Of a stretch of DNA of 64,000 nucleotides, positions 55,612 to 63,179 are shown piece after piece. Position 1 is the stretch's first letter, and every line of letters begins with the position of its first letter. The notes beneath the pieces were generated by a model. That model saw only the letters and a list, made by a program, of their open reading frames with translations, had not been told where the DNA came from and ran no database searches. The stretch comes from Mangrovicella endophytica. GTDB taxonomy: Bacteria > Pseudomonadota > Alphaproteobacteria > Rhizobiales > Rhizobiaceae. The stretch lies in contig NZ_PKMZ01000002.1 of assembly GCF_002893625.1 (NCBI RefSeq), positions 372,001 through 436,000 of the forward strand. Direction: 5' to 3'. Made by a program: the position numbers and the translations under genes.

Positions 55612-56508
55612 ATGAACTGGAAGGCGATCCTGATAGCCGGGCCGACCGCGAGCGGCAAGTCGGCGCTGGCGCTGGCGCTGGCGCGGCGCACGGGCGGCGT
55701 CATCGTCAATGCCGATTCCATGCAGGTCTATGCCGGTCTGCCGATCCTCACCGCGCAGCCGAGTGCGGAAGAGCAGGCCGAGGCGCCGCACCGCCTCTAT
55801 GGCCATGTCGATCCGGCGCGACCCTATTCGGTGGGCGACTGGCTGCGCGAAGCCGTGCCGGTCATCCAGGATCTGCAGGCGGCGGGACGGGTGCCGATCG
55901 TCTGTGGCGGCACCGGCCTTTACTTCAAAGCGCTGCTCGGCGGCCTCGACGACATGCCCGCGGTGCCGGATGCGATCCGCCGGCAGTGGCGTCAACGGCT
56001 GGCGGACGAGGGTGTCGCCGCGCTGCACGCCGTGCTGGCCACGCGGGACGCGGAGGCCGCATCCCGCATTCGGCCGAGCGATCCGCAGCGTGTCGTCCGC
56101 GCGCTGGAACTGATCGAAACGACGGGCGGGCGGCTCGCCGATCTCCAGGCCGGACGCTCGCGCCCGCAGATCGATCCCGCCACGACGCAGAAGATCGTAC
56201 TCACGCCCGATCGCGCTCTTCTGCGGCAGCGGATCGCCGACCGGTTTGGGCTCATGGTCGAGGCCGGCGCCCTCGATGAGGTGCGGCGGCTACGGGCGCG
56301 GGGCGACATCGACCTGGCCACGGGCGCCGCTGCCAAGGCGATCGGCGTCACCGAGCTCGCACGGGTACTCGATGGCGAAATCGACCAGGTTGCGGCTGCG
56401 GCCTTGGCGGTCACCCGAACGCGGCAGTACGCCAAGCGGCAGGAGACCTGGTTCCGGCATCAGTTCGACACCGATTGGACACGCATCGTTCACGCCGGCG
56501 CAGTCTGA
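55612..56508 (+). CDS. miaA: tRNA dimethylallyltransferase MiaA
   Basis: Adds the isopentenyl group to A37 of tRNAs that read U-starting codons. The product is 298 aa. Walker A GPTASGKS is at about 9-16, followed by NADSMQVYAGLPILTAQP and GGTGLYFKALLGGL, and the C-terminal RTRQYAKRQETWFRHQF is conserved. It is divergent from serB with 15 bases between the start codons. Confidence 0.96.
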   Translation: MNWKAILIAGPTASGKSALALALARRTGGVIVNADSMQVYAGLPILTAQPSAEEQAEAPHRLYGHVDPARPYSVGDWLREAVPVIQDLQAAGRVPIVCGGTGLYFKALLGGLDDMPAVPDAIRRQWRQRLADEGVAALHAVLATRDAEAASRIRPSDPQRVVRALELIETTGGRLADLQAGRSRPQIDPATTQKIVLTPDRALLRQRIADRFGLMVEAGALDEVRRLRARGDIDLATGAAAKAIGVTELARVLDGEIDQVAAAALAVTRTRQYAKRQETWFRHQFDTDWTRIVHAGAV

Positions 56509-56597
56509 CGAGCGCAATTTTAGCAGCCGGATTAAGGTTGTCGGAACCCTGCGTCGGCTATTGATTCGCCTCTGTCCTACAGAGTTGTCCGGGCCGA

Positions 56598-57377
56598 ATG
56601 AGCATCCGAAAAGTTGAGTTGGCTGTCTTCGTGATGCTGCTGGCGGTTGCCATTTCGGCAACGCTCGTCTTCGCGGCCGACCAGACGTTTCAGAACGCGA
56701 TGCAGACTGGAAGCAGGCTGGTCGGCAACAGCGGCAGGCCGCTCGTTATTGCTACCTATGCGACATTGATCGGAACGCTGCTCTTCGGATTCCTCTACGT
56801 CATCCCTGCCATTCGCCGGCAGTCCCAGGAGCAGGGGCAATTACATGCGCTGGCCGGCGAATTGCACGAGCAGTCCCGCCATCTGAAGCATGCCGCGCTG
56901 ACCGATCCTCTGACGGGCATGAACAATCGTCGCCTCTTCGACGAGGCGCTGACGCAGTATCTCGAGGAGTTCCGCCGTGTCGGGCGGCCGCTCGGGCTGA
57001 TGCTGCTCGACCTCGACCACTTCAAGTCGGTCAACGACATGCACGGCCACGATGTCGGCGACGCGGTGCTCTGCGAAGTGGCCCGCTGCCTCGGGGACTA
57101 TACGCGCTACCACGACATCGCGGCGCGCATGGGCGGCGAGGAGTTCGCGATCATCGTGCCCAATGCCGCCATGCCGGAGCTGACGGCCTATGCAAACCGG
57201 ATCCGCCGCGCCGTCGAGGGCCTCGTGATCACCTCGAACGGCAAGAAGGTGAGGGTGACGATCTCCGTCGGCCTTGCCGTCGCCGACGGAACAGAGGATG
57301 CGCCGGGCTTCCTGAAGCGGGCGGACGTCAAGCTCTACGACGCCAAGACAGGCGGGCGGAACCGCATCGTTTCGTGA
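56598..57377 (+). CDS. Small membrane diguanylate cyclase
   Basis: The product is 259 aa. Two hydrophobic helices (VELAVFVMLLAVAISATLVFAA and VIATYATLIGTLLFGFLYVI) precede a GGDEF domain. The catalytic motif is GGEEF in ARMGGEEFAIIV and an RYHD inhibitory site stands five residues upstream, so product inhibition by c-di-GMP is expected. No recognisable sensor domain other than the short periplasmic loop is present. It stands between miaA and the ilv leader. Confidence 0.92.
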   Translation: MSIRKVELAVFVMLLAVAISATLVFAADQTFQNAMQTGSRLVGNSGRPLVIATYATLIGTLLFGFLYVIPAIRRQSQEQGQLHALAGELHEQSRHLKHAALTDPLTGMNNRRLFDEALTQYLEEFRRVGRPLGLMLLDLDHFKSVNDMHGHDVGDAVLCEVARCLGDYTRYHDIAARMGGEEFAIIVPNAAMPELTAYANRIRRAVEGLVITSNGKKVRVTISVGLAVADGTEDAPGFLKRADVKLYDAKTGGRNRIVS

Positions 57378-57415
57378 TCCCGTGCTCTCGCCTTTCGCGG
57401 AGACATAATTCGCCA

Positions 57416-57444
57416 TTGACGCGGGTTGACGTTGCGACTAGCGT
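57416..57444 (+). promoter_or_regulatory. Candidate promoter of the ilvB leader
   Basis: TTGACG (57416-57421) is a good -35 box. With 17 bases of spacing the -10 region would be TAGCGT (57439-57444), a weak match. The transcript would then begin at or next to the leader ATG at 57452, which would make the leader a leaderless mRNA. Confidence 0.4.
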
Positions 57445-57451
57445 GCCGTTC

Positions 57452-57505
57452 ATGATGACGATGAGCATTCTCGTAGTATTGAGGCGCACACGCGTGGCGG
57501 TCTAA
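57452..57505 (+). CDS. ilvL: ilv leader peptide (MMTMSILVVLRRTRVAV)
   Basis: A 17-codon reading frame immediately before the ilvB attenuator codes for a peptide with a run Ile-Leu-Val-Val-Leu and a final Val, the amino acids made or regulated by the downstream genes. Ribosome stalling at these codons when branched-chain amino acids are scarce would change RNA folding and permit ilvB transcription. No ribosome-binding site is visible. Confidence 0.82.
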   Translation: MMTMSILVVLRRTRVAV

Positions 57506-57561
57506 GGACCGTCCGGCTAAAGCCACGTGTGCGCAACCAGGGCCTTCAGGGGCCCTTTTTT
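57484..57561 (+). promoter_or_regulatory. ilvBN transcription attenuator
   Basis: Downstream of the leader codons a long hairpin pairs GCGCACAC...GTGGC (57484 onward) with GCCAC...GTGTGCGC (to about 57534), with an inner CGGTC/GACCG stem. It is followed by a separate terminator at 57539-57561. The ribosome on the leader peptide would disrupt the first hairpin. The exact antiterminator pairing is not resolved by eye. Confidence 0.75.
57539..57561 (+). terminator. Attenuator terminator before ilvB
   Basis: The stem AGGGCC/GGCCCT with a 6-base loop TTCAGG is followed directly by TTTTTT. It lies between the leader peptide and ilvB and would stop transcription when branched-chain amino acids are plentiful. 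Confidence 0.88.
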
Positions 57562-57634
57562 ATTGCGCCGATCATCCCGGAACGACAGGCACGGTGAGGG
57601 GAACGGCGGGGACTTTCTCGGGCAGGATGAGACG

Positions 57635-59428
57635 ATGGACACCAATGCGATGAGCACCGAACGGCGGGAGATGACGGGCGCCGAGATGGTCGTGCAGGCG
57701 CTGAAGGACAACGGCGTCGAGCATATTTTCGGCTATCCCGGCGGCGCGGTGCTGCCGATCTACGACGCGATCTTCCAGCAGGAGGCGGTGCGCCACATCC
57801 TCGTCCGCCACGAGCAGGGCGCCGGCCACGCCGCCGAAGGCTATTCCCGCTCGACCGGCAAGCCGGGCGTCATGCTGGTCACCTCCGGACCCGGCGCGAC
57901 CAATGCGGTGACGCCGCTGCAGGACGCGCTGATGGACTCGATCCCGCTCGTCTGCATTACCGGACAGGTTCCGACGACGCTGATCGGCTCGGACGCCTTC
58001 CAGGAGTGCGACACGGTCGGCATCACGCGGCCCTGCACCAAGCACAACTGGCTGGTGAAGGACGTCAACGATCTCGCGCGCATCCTGCACGAGGCTTTTC
58101 ATGTCGCGACCACCGGCCGCCCGGGCCCGGTCGTCGTCGATATCCCGAAGGACGTGCAGTTCGCCACCGGCATCTATACGCCGCCGCCGGCCCAGCCGAG
58201 CCACCAGAGCTACCGACCCAAGCTCGCCGGCGATCCCGCACGGATCGAGGCGGCGGTGGAGCTGCTGGCTTCGGCGAAACGGCCGATCCTCTATACGGGC
58301 GGCGGCGTCGTCAATTCCGGTCCGGAGGCGAGCCAGCTTCTGCGCGAGCTCGTCGCGTTGACCGACGCGCCGATCACCTCGACGCTGATGGGCCTCGGCG
58401 CCTATCCGGCATCCGGCGAGAACTGGCTCGGCATGCTCGGCATGCACGGGACCTACGAGGCCAACCATGCGATGCATGGCTGTGACGTCATGGTCTGCAT
58501 CGGCGCGCGCTTCGACGACCGCATCACCGGGCGGCTGAACGCCTTCTCGCCGGGATCGAAGAAGATCCACATCGATATCGACCCTTCGTCGATCAACAAG
58601 AACGTGCGCGTCGACCTGCCGATCATCGGCGACGTCGCGCATGTCCTGGAGGAGCTTGTCCGCGTCTGGAAGGCGAAGAACAAGGCGATCGACGCCGAGG
58701 CGCTGAAGAGCTGGTGGTCGCAGATCGACGGCTGGAAGGCGCGCAACTCGCTTGGCTACAAGCCGAGCCGCGACGTCATCATGCCGCAATATGCGGTCCA
58801 GCGGCTCTACGAGCTGACCAAGGGGCGCGACACCTATATCTCGACCGAGGTCGGCCAGCATCAGATGTGGGCGGCGCAGTTCTACGGCTTCGAGGCGCCG
58901 AACCGCTGGCTGACGTCCGGCGGTCTCGGAACCATGGGCTACGGGCTGCCGGCAACGATCGGCGCGCAGATCGCCCATCCGGAGTCGCTGTGCATCTGCA
59001 TCGCCGGCGACGCCTCGGTGCTGATGAACATGCAGGAGATGTCCACCGCGATTCAGCACGGCGCCCCGGTGAAGATCTTCATCCTCAACAACCAGTACAT
59101 GGGGATGGTGCGCCAGTGGCAGCAGCTGCTGCACGGTAACCGGCTGTCCAACTCCTACACGGAGGCGCTGCCGGACTTCGTGAAGCTGGCCGAAGCCTAT
59201 GGCGGCGTCGGCATCCGCTGCCAGAAGCCGGACGAGCTGGACGACGCGATCAACGAGATGATCTCGGTGGATGCGCCGGTGCTGTTCGACTGCCGCGTCG
59301 CCAATCTCGCCAACTGCTTCCCGATGATCCCGTCGGGCAAGGCGCATAATGAGATACTGCTGCCCGACGAGGCGACGGATGAGGCGGTCGCCACCGCCAT
59401 CGACGCCAAGGGCAAGGCGCTGGTCTAA
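57635..59428 (+). CDS. ilvB: Acetolactate synthase large subunit
   Basis: Thiamine-diphosphate enzyme catalysing the first common step of valine, leucine and isoleucine synthesis. The product is 597 aa from ATG 57635. The catalytic Glu is in LVRHEQGAGHAAEGYSRSTGKPGVMLVTSGPGATN. The central FAD-binding domain has LLASAKRPILYTGGG and FDDRITGRL, and the TPP site is GDASVLMNMQEMSTAIQHGAPVKIFILNNQYMGMVRQWQ. Translation starts 74 bases after the attenuator terminator. The small subunit gene follows. Confidence 0.96.
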   Translation: MDTNAMSTERREMTGAEMVVQALKDNGVEHIFGYPGGAVLPIYDAIFQQEAVRHILVRHEQGAGHAAEGYSRSTGKPGVMLVTSGPGATNAVTPLQDALMDSIPLVCITGQVPTTLIGSDAFQECDTVGITRPCTKHNWLVKDVNDLARILHEAFHVATTGRPGPVVVDIPKDVQFATGIYTPPPAQPSHQSYRPKLAGDPARIEAAVELLASAKRPILYTGGGVVNSGPEASQLLRELVALTDAPITSTLMGLGAYPASGENWLGMLGMHGTYEANHAMHGCDVMVCIGARFDDRITGRLNAFSPGSKKIHIDIDPSSINKNVRVDLPIIGDVAHVLEELVRVWKAKNKAIDAEALKSWWSQIDGWKARNSLGYKPSRDVIMPQYAVQRLYELTKGRDTYISTEVGQHQMWAAQFYGFEAPNRWLTSGGLGTMGYGLPATIGAQIAHPESLCICIAGDASVLMNMQEMSTAIQHGAPVKIFILNNQYMGMVRQWQQLLHGNRLSNSYTEALPDFVKLAEAYGGVGIRCQKPDELDDAINEMISVDAPVLFDCRVANLANCFPMIPSGKAHNEILLPDEATDEAVATAIDAKGKALV

Positions 59429-59445
59429 CGAGCGGCACGGGAGAG

Positions 59446-59476
59446 AGGCCGGACCGGCGTAGCGCCTGTCCGGTCT
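59446..59476 (+). other. Hairpin between ilvB and ilvN
   Basis: A 9-bp stem (AGGCCGGAC with GTCCGGTCT, one G-U) encloses a nested GGCG/CGCC stem. It is followed by TGCC, not a T run, so it may stabilise or process the mRNA and set the ratio of the two subunits instead of terminating it. Confidence 0.5.
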
Positions 59477-59526
59477 TGCCTGAACTAGAACAAGCGATGC
59501 CGGCCGTCTGCCGGGAGGATAATGCC

Positions 59527-60123
59527 ATGAACACAGCCACCCAGCCGCCGGCTTCCGCCTACTTCATCACCGAGGAGCGGGAGAAGAACGAGGCCCGCAC
59601 GCTCGCCATCCTCGTCGACAACGAGCCGGGCGTTCTCGCGCGCGTCATCGGGCTCTTCTCCGGACGCGGCTACAATATCGAGAGCCTGACCGTCTCCGAG
59701 ACGGAGCACGAGCGGCATCTCTCGCGCATCACCGTCGTCACGCGCGGCGCGCCGCATGTCATTGAGCAGTTGAAGAGCCAGCTCGACCGGATCGTGCCGG
59801 TGCACCGCGTGGTCGATTTGACCCGCGCGGCGGGCGAGGACGGCGAGACCGGCCCGATCGAGCGCGAGCTTGCGCTCTTGAAGGTGGCGGGGCAGGGGGA
59901 CAAGCGGCTGGAGGCGCTGCGGCTCGCCGACGTCTTCCGCGCCAAGGTGATCGATTCCTCCATTGAGCACTTCGTCTTCGAGATCACCGGCCGGCCCTCG
60001 AAGATCGACAAGCTCGTCGCCATCATGGCGCCGCTCGGCCTCGTCGAGGTCTGCCGCACCGGCGTCGCGGCCCTGTCGCGCGGTAAGGACGGCATGTCCG
60101 GCCCTGCTGAGGCGAGTGCCTGA
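59527..60123 (+). CDS. ilvN: Acetolactate synthase small (regulatory) subunit
   Basis: The product is 198 aa, the long IlvH-like form. An N-terminal ACT domain (TLAILVDNEPGVLARVIGLFSGRGYNIESLTVSETE) binds valine for feedback inhibition, and a second ACT-like C-terminal domain follows (RLADVFRAKVIDSSIEHFVFEITGRPSKIDKLVAIMAPLGLVEVCRTGVAALSRG). ATG 59527 is preceded by GGGAGGATAATGCC. It forms the holoenzyme with IlvB. Confidence 0.95.
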   Translation: MNTATQPPASAYFITEEREKNEARTLAILVDNEPGVLARVIGLFSGRGYNIESLTVSETEHERHLSRITVVTRGAPHVIEQLKSQLDRIVPVHRVVDLTRAAGEDGETGPIERELALLKVAGQGDKRLEALRLADVFRAKVIDSSIEHFVFEITGRPSKIDKLVAIMAPLGLVEVCRTGVAALSRGKDGMSGPAEASA

Positions 60124-60182
60124 GCGCCGCTCCAGCGCGATTTTCTCCATCCAGCGGGACATCGGCCCGCACGGGATCTGCG

Positions 60183-60776
60183 ATGAGCCTCGACACGTTT
60201 CTGGCGCTGCTCGGCTTTGCCTTCGTCACCTCGGTGACGCCGGGGCCGAACAACTTCATGCTGATGACCTCAGGCGTGAATTTCGGCTTCCGCCGGACCA
60301 TCCCGCACATGCTGGGGATCGGCTTCGGCTTCCTGTCGCTGCTGCTGGGTGTCGGCTTCGGACTCGGCGCGCTGCTGCACGCCTACCCGCCGCTGGAGAT
60401 CGCGCTGAAGGTCGCGAGCGTCGTCTATCTCGTCTGGCTGGCCTGGAAGATCGCCTTTTCCCGCTCGATGGGCGAGGCCGACTCCACCGCGCGGCCGCTG
60501 CGCTTCGTCGATGCCTTCCTGTTCCAATGGGTCAACCCTAAGGCCTGGGCGATGGCGCTGGTCGCCATGGCCGCCTATGCCAGCACCGAGGAGCCGGTGA
60601 CGCGGGTGCTCCTGGTCTCCGCCGCCTTTGCGCTGGTGAACCTGCCCTGCGTGTCCATCTGGGCGGGCTTCGGCGTCGCGTTGCGCGGCTTCCTCGCCGA
60701 TCCGAAGCGGCTGCGCTGGTTCAACATGGCGATGGGCATGCTCTTGGTGCTGACGATCATCCCGATGCTGCGCTGA
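60183..60776 (+). CDS. LysE family amino acid exporter
   Basis: The product is 197 aa with about six hydrophobic helices. The family signature is SVTPGPNNFMLMTSGVNFGFRRTIPHMLGIGFGF near the N-terminus, and LRFVDAFLFQWVNPKAWAMAL in the centre. Such proteins export amino acids such as threonine, homoserine or cysteine. It follows ilvN by 59 bases in the same direction and may share its transcript. Confidence 0.9.
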   Translation: MSLDTFLALLGFAFVTSVTPGPNNFMLMTSGVNFGFRRTIPHMLGIGFGFLSLLLGVGFGLGALLHAYPPLEIALKVASVVYLVWLAWKIAFSRSMGEADSTARPLRFVDAFLFQWVNPKAWAMALVAMAAYASTEEPVTRVLLVSAAFALVNLPCVSIWAGFGVALRGFLADPKRLRWFNMAMGMLLVLTIIPMLR

Positions 60777-60831
60777 GGCACCTCGCTCCGGGCGCAAGCG
60801 TCGTTCTGCTCCGCTTCAACGTCCACCTGCA

Positions 60832-61398
60832 TCAGCTGCTGCGGGAGTTCTCCTGCTTCTCGATGGCGTCCATCACGGCCTCCGGGGCCACATTCCGGGT
60901 AACCTCCGGCACCTCGCGATCCACAGCCGTGCGGATCCCCAGGTGCTCGCGGATCTCCGCCACCATCTCGGCGAGCTTGGTCAGTTCATGTTCGGCGAGA
61001 AGGCTGATCTGGAGATCGAGGTCGGCGCGCTTGTCCTGTGCCGCCGCGGTCCGATTCTGGCTGATCAGAACGAAGGTCGACAGGAAGATCGCCTCGACCG
61101 AGGCGATCATCGCCAGCATCACGAAGGACGGGTCGAAGGCCGGAATGACGGGCAGTATGCCGAGGTTGACGAGGATCCAGCCGCCGTACAGCACCAGGTG
61201 CAGGTAGACGAAGCGCATGCTGCCGGTGAAGCCGGTGATCGCCTCGGCCACCTTCTCCTCGCGCGTGGCGCGCGCCGCCTCGTCCTCGCGCCGCTTCTGC
61301 AGTGCCGTGATGTTACGCTCCAGAGACGCGGATAATCCCGAAGGATTGGGGGGAGGAACGACCGGGCCGGCCGACAGCCCGTCCTTGCGATCATCCAT
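60832..61398 (-). CDS. DUF1003 domain-containing membrane protein
   Basis: The product is 188 aa. The conserved DUF1003 core is ITGFTGSMRFVYLHLVLYGGWILVNLGILPVIPAFDPSFVMLAMIASVEAIFLSTFVLISQNRTAAAQDKRADLDLQISLLAEHELTKL, with two membrane helices and a helical cytoplasmic tail. ATG 61398 is chosen. Function unknown; the family is widespread in bacteria. Confidence 0.9.
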   Translation of the reverse strand: MDDRKDGLSAGPVVPPPNPSGLSASLERNITALQKRREDEAARATREEKVAEAITGFTGSMRFVYLHLVLYGGWILVNLGILPVIPAFDPSFVMLAMIASVEAIFLSTFVLISQNRTAAAQDKRADLDLQISLLAEHELTKLAEMVAEIREHLGIRTAVDREVPEVTRNVAPEAVMDAIEKQENSRSS

Positions 61399-61451
61399 GC
61401 ATCGCCTCTTCGTTCGGCCCCGGGCGCCGTCCGCCGAGCCGAGGTAGAGGC

Positions 61452-62972
61452 TTATCTTGCCTGCCGGAGTGCCGCGGCAAGATGAGGATGATGCTCCAAA
61501 GCGCGATGATCGGTGCCGTGCGCTGGGGCGCGCCTGTCTTTCGTGATGCTGCGCTCGACGGCGGGCATCACGCCGTCGCCCCCTGCCTGAGCGATGCCGC
61601 CGCCGCTCCGCTTCGCCCGGTAGAGTGCCTGGTCGGCGTGGCGGACGAGATCGTCCGGCGAGGCGGCATCGCACATTGAGGCGACCCCGATGCTGGCGCC
61701 GACCTTCACCACCGCGTCCTGTAGGGGGAATGGTGCTTCGATGGCTGCGATGAGGGTGCGGCAAAGCTGGACGCCCTCGGCTTCCGGCGCGGGCGGCAGC
61801 AGGATGGCGAACTCGTCGCCGCCAAGGCGGGCGACGGTCGCACCGGCCGGCGCTGCCTGGCACAAGCGCTCGCCGACGGCCCTGATCAGCGCGTCACCGG
61901 CTGGATGGCCGAGCGTATCGTTCACCTGTTTGAACCTGTCGAGGTCGAGCAGGAGCAGCCTGATGTCGCCATCGCCCGACCGGAAGGCGGCGTCCAGCTG
62001 CTCGTTGAAGCGGGCCCGGTTCGGCAATCCCGTCAGCGTGTCGTGGAAGGCGAGATGACGTGCCCTGGCTTCGCTGGCCCTGAGGGCGCGTGCACCCTTT
62101 CTGAGGCTCGCGACCAGAACGGCCACGACGATCAGCATCGCACATAAGGTGGCGACCAGAGCCGGCGCCATCCGCTCGGCCAGCACCTGCCCCGGCAGGT
62201 GCACTTTCCAGAGGAGGAAGCCCACAGGCCGGCCCTGATTGTCACGCAGGGCGAATGACAGCTCGTCACCGCCGGGACGGTCATCCCAGGAGAACCGCGC
62301 ACCCTCGAAGAGGTATCTGTGCTCCAATTCCTCCAGAAAGCGGCCGTCGAGATAGTGGACGGCCAAATGAATGTAGGCGTCGGCGGGGCGCTGGCGGATC
62401 TTCCCGGTCGAGGGCACGACCGGCTTGACGCTGACCACGGCCGGATGCCCGTCGATCACGGCGATGTCCTGTGCGCCGGGGCTGCGTATCCGGCTGTCCG
62501 GGCTCTGCCACTTGCCACTCGCAAGCGCTTGCCGCACGTCGGCGATCATCGAACGGGCGGTTGGCTCCAGATCCTGGAAGGTGGAGGGATCGGCGCGGCT
62601 GTCTCCTTGGGAGGCGTAGACGGGCCGGTCCTGCGGATCGAGAACCACGAGGCGCTCGAAGCCGAAATACATGTTCATCCAGAGCCCCATATTGTCGTCG
62701 ATCCATTCGGGATCGAGAGGGCCCTGCAGATGAGTCACCGCCTCGTCCCAGGCCGTGACGCTTTCCTGATTGTGGGCGATGCTCTGGACGGCCTGCTGGA
62801 GGATGGACGCGGCGAGACTCCGGTCGCGCTGGACGACGAGTTCGTTGGCTTCCCGCACCGACATCGCCAGGAGCATGCAGGCCAGACCGCCGATCAGCGC
62901 GATGGCCAGACCGGCAGGAACGGCAACGGCGAGCCAGCGGCTGGGATCGGGAAGATACGAACGGTTCGGCAT
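61452..62972 (-). CDS. Membrane diguanylate cyclase with CHASE4-type sensor
   Basis: The product is 506 aa. An N-terminal helix (LAVAVPAGLAIALIGGLACMLLAMSV) and a second one (MAPALVATLCAMLIVVAVLVASL) bracket a periplasmic CHASE4-like domain (LAASILQQAVQSIAHNQESVTAWDEAVTHL..., DPEWIDDNMGLWMNMYFGFERLVVLDPQDRPVYAS). The C-terminal GGDEF domain has the canonical GGDEF in ARLGGDEFAILLPP and DTLTGLPNRARF. No RxxD inhibitory site precedes GGDEF. ATG 62972 gives a normal membrane start; upstream frames look non-coding. Confidence 0.9.
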   Translation of the reverse strand: MPNRSYLPDPSRWLAVAVPAGLAIALIGGLACMLLAMSVREANELVVQRDRSLAASILQQAVQSIAHNQESVTAWDEAVTHLQGPLDPEWIDDNMGLWMNMYFGFERLVVLDPQDRPVYASQGDSRADPSTFQDLEPTARSMIADVRQALASGKWQSPDSRIRSPGAQDIAVIDGHPAVVSVKPVVPSTGKIRQRPADAYIHLAVHYLDGRFLEELEHRYLFEGARFSWDDRPGGDELSFALRDNQGRPVGFLLWKVHLPGQVLAERMAPALVATLCAMLIVVAVLVASLRKGARALRASEARARHLAFHDTLTGLPNRARFNEQLDAAFRSGDGDIRLLLLDLDRFKQVNDTLGHPAGDALIRAVGERLCQAAPAGATVARLGGDEFAILLPPAPEAEGVQLCRTLIAAIEAPFPLQDAVVKVGASIGVASMCDAASPDDLVRHADQALYRAKRSGGGIAQAGGDGVMPAVERSITKDRRAPAHGTDHRALEHHPHLAAALRQAR

Positions 62973-63179
62973 GCCCCACCGTGACACTCCGCCGCTTAAA
63001 GGTTCCCCTGCAGCGGCGGGGAATGTGGATTGGCATGAACGATTGGTTAAGAGGCCGCTACGGCGGAACCCGATGAATAGACTCTCGGCCTCGCTATATG
63101 GAAATGCCCTCGCTTTGCCTTCGGCCCCGGCACCTGCCATTGGTGGCACTTCAGAATCGCACAAGGGCGACCGAGCACC

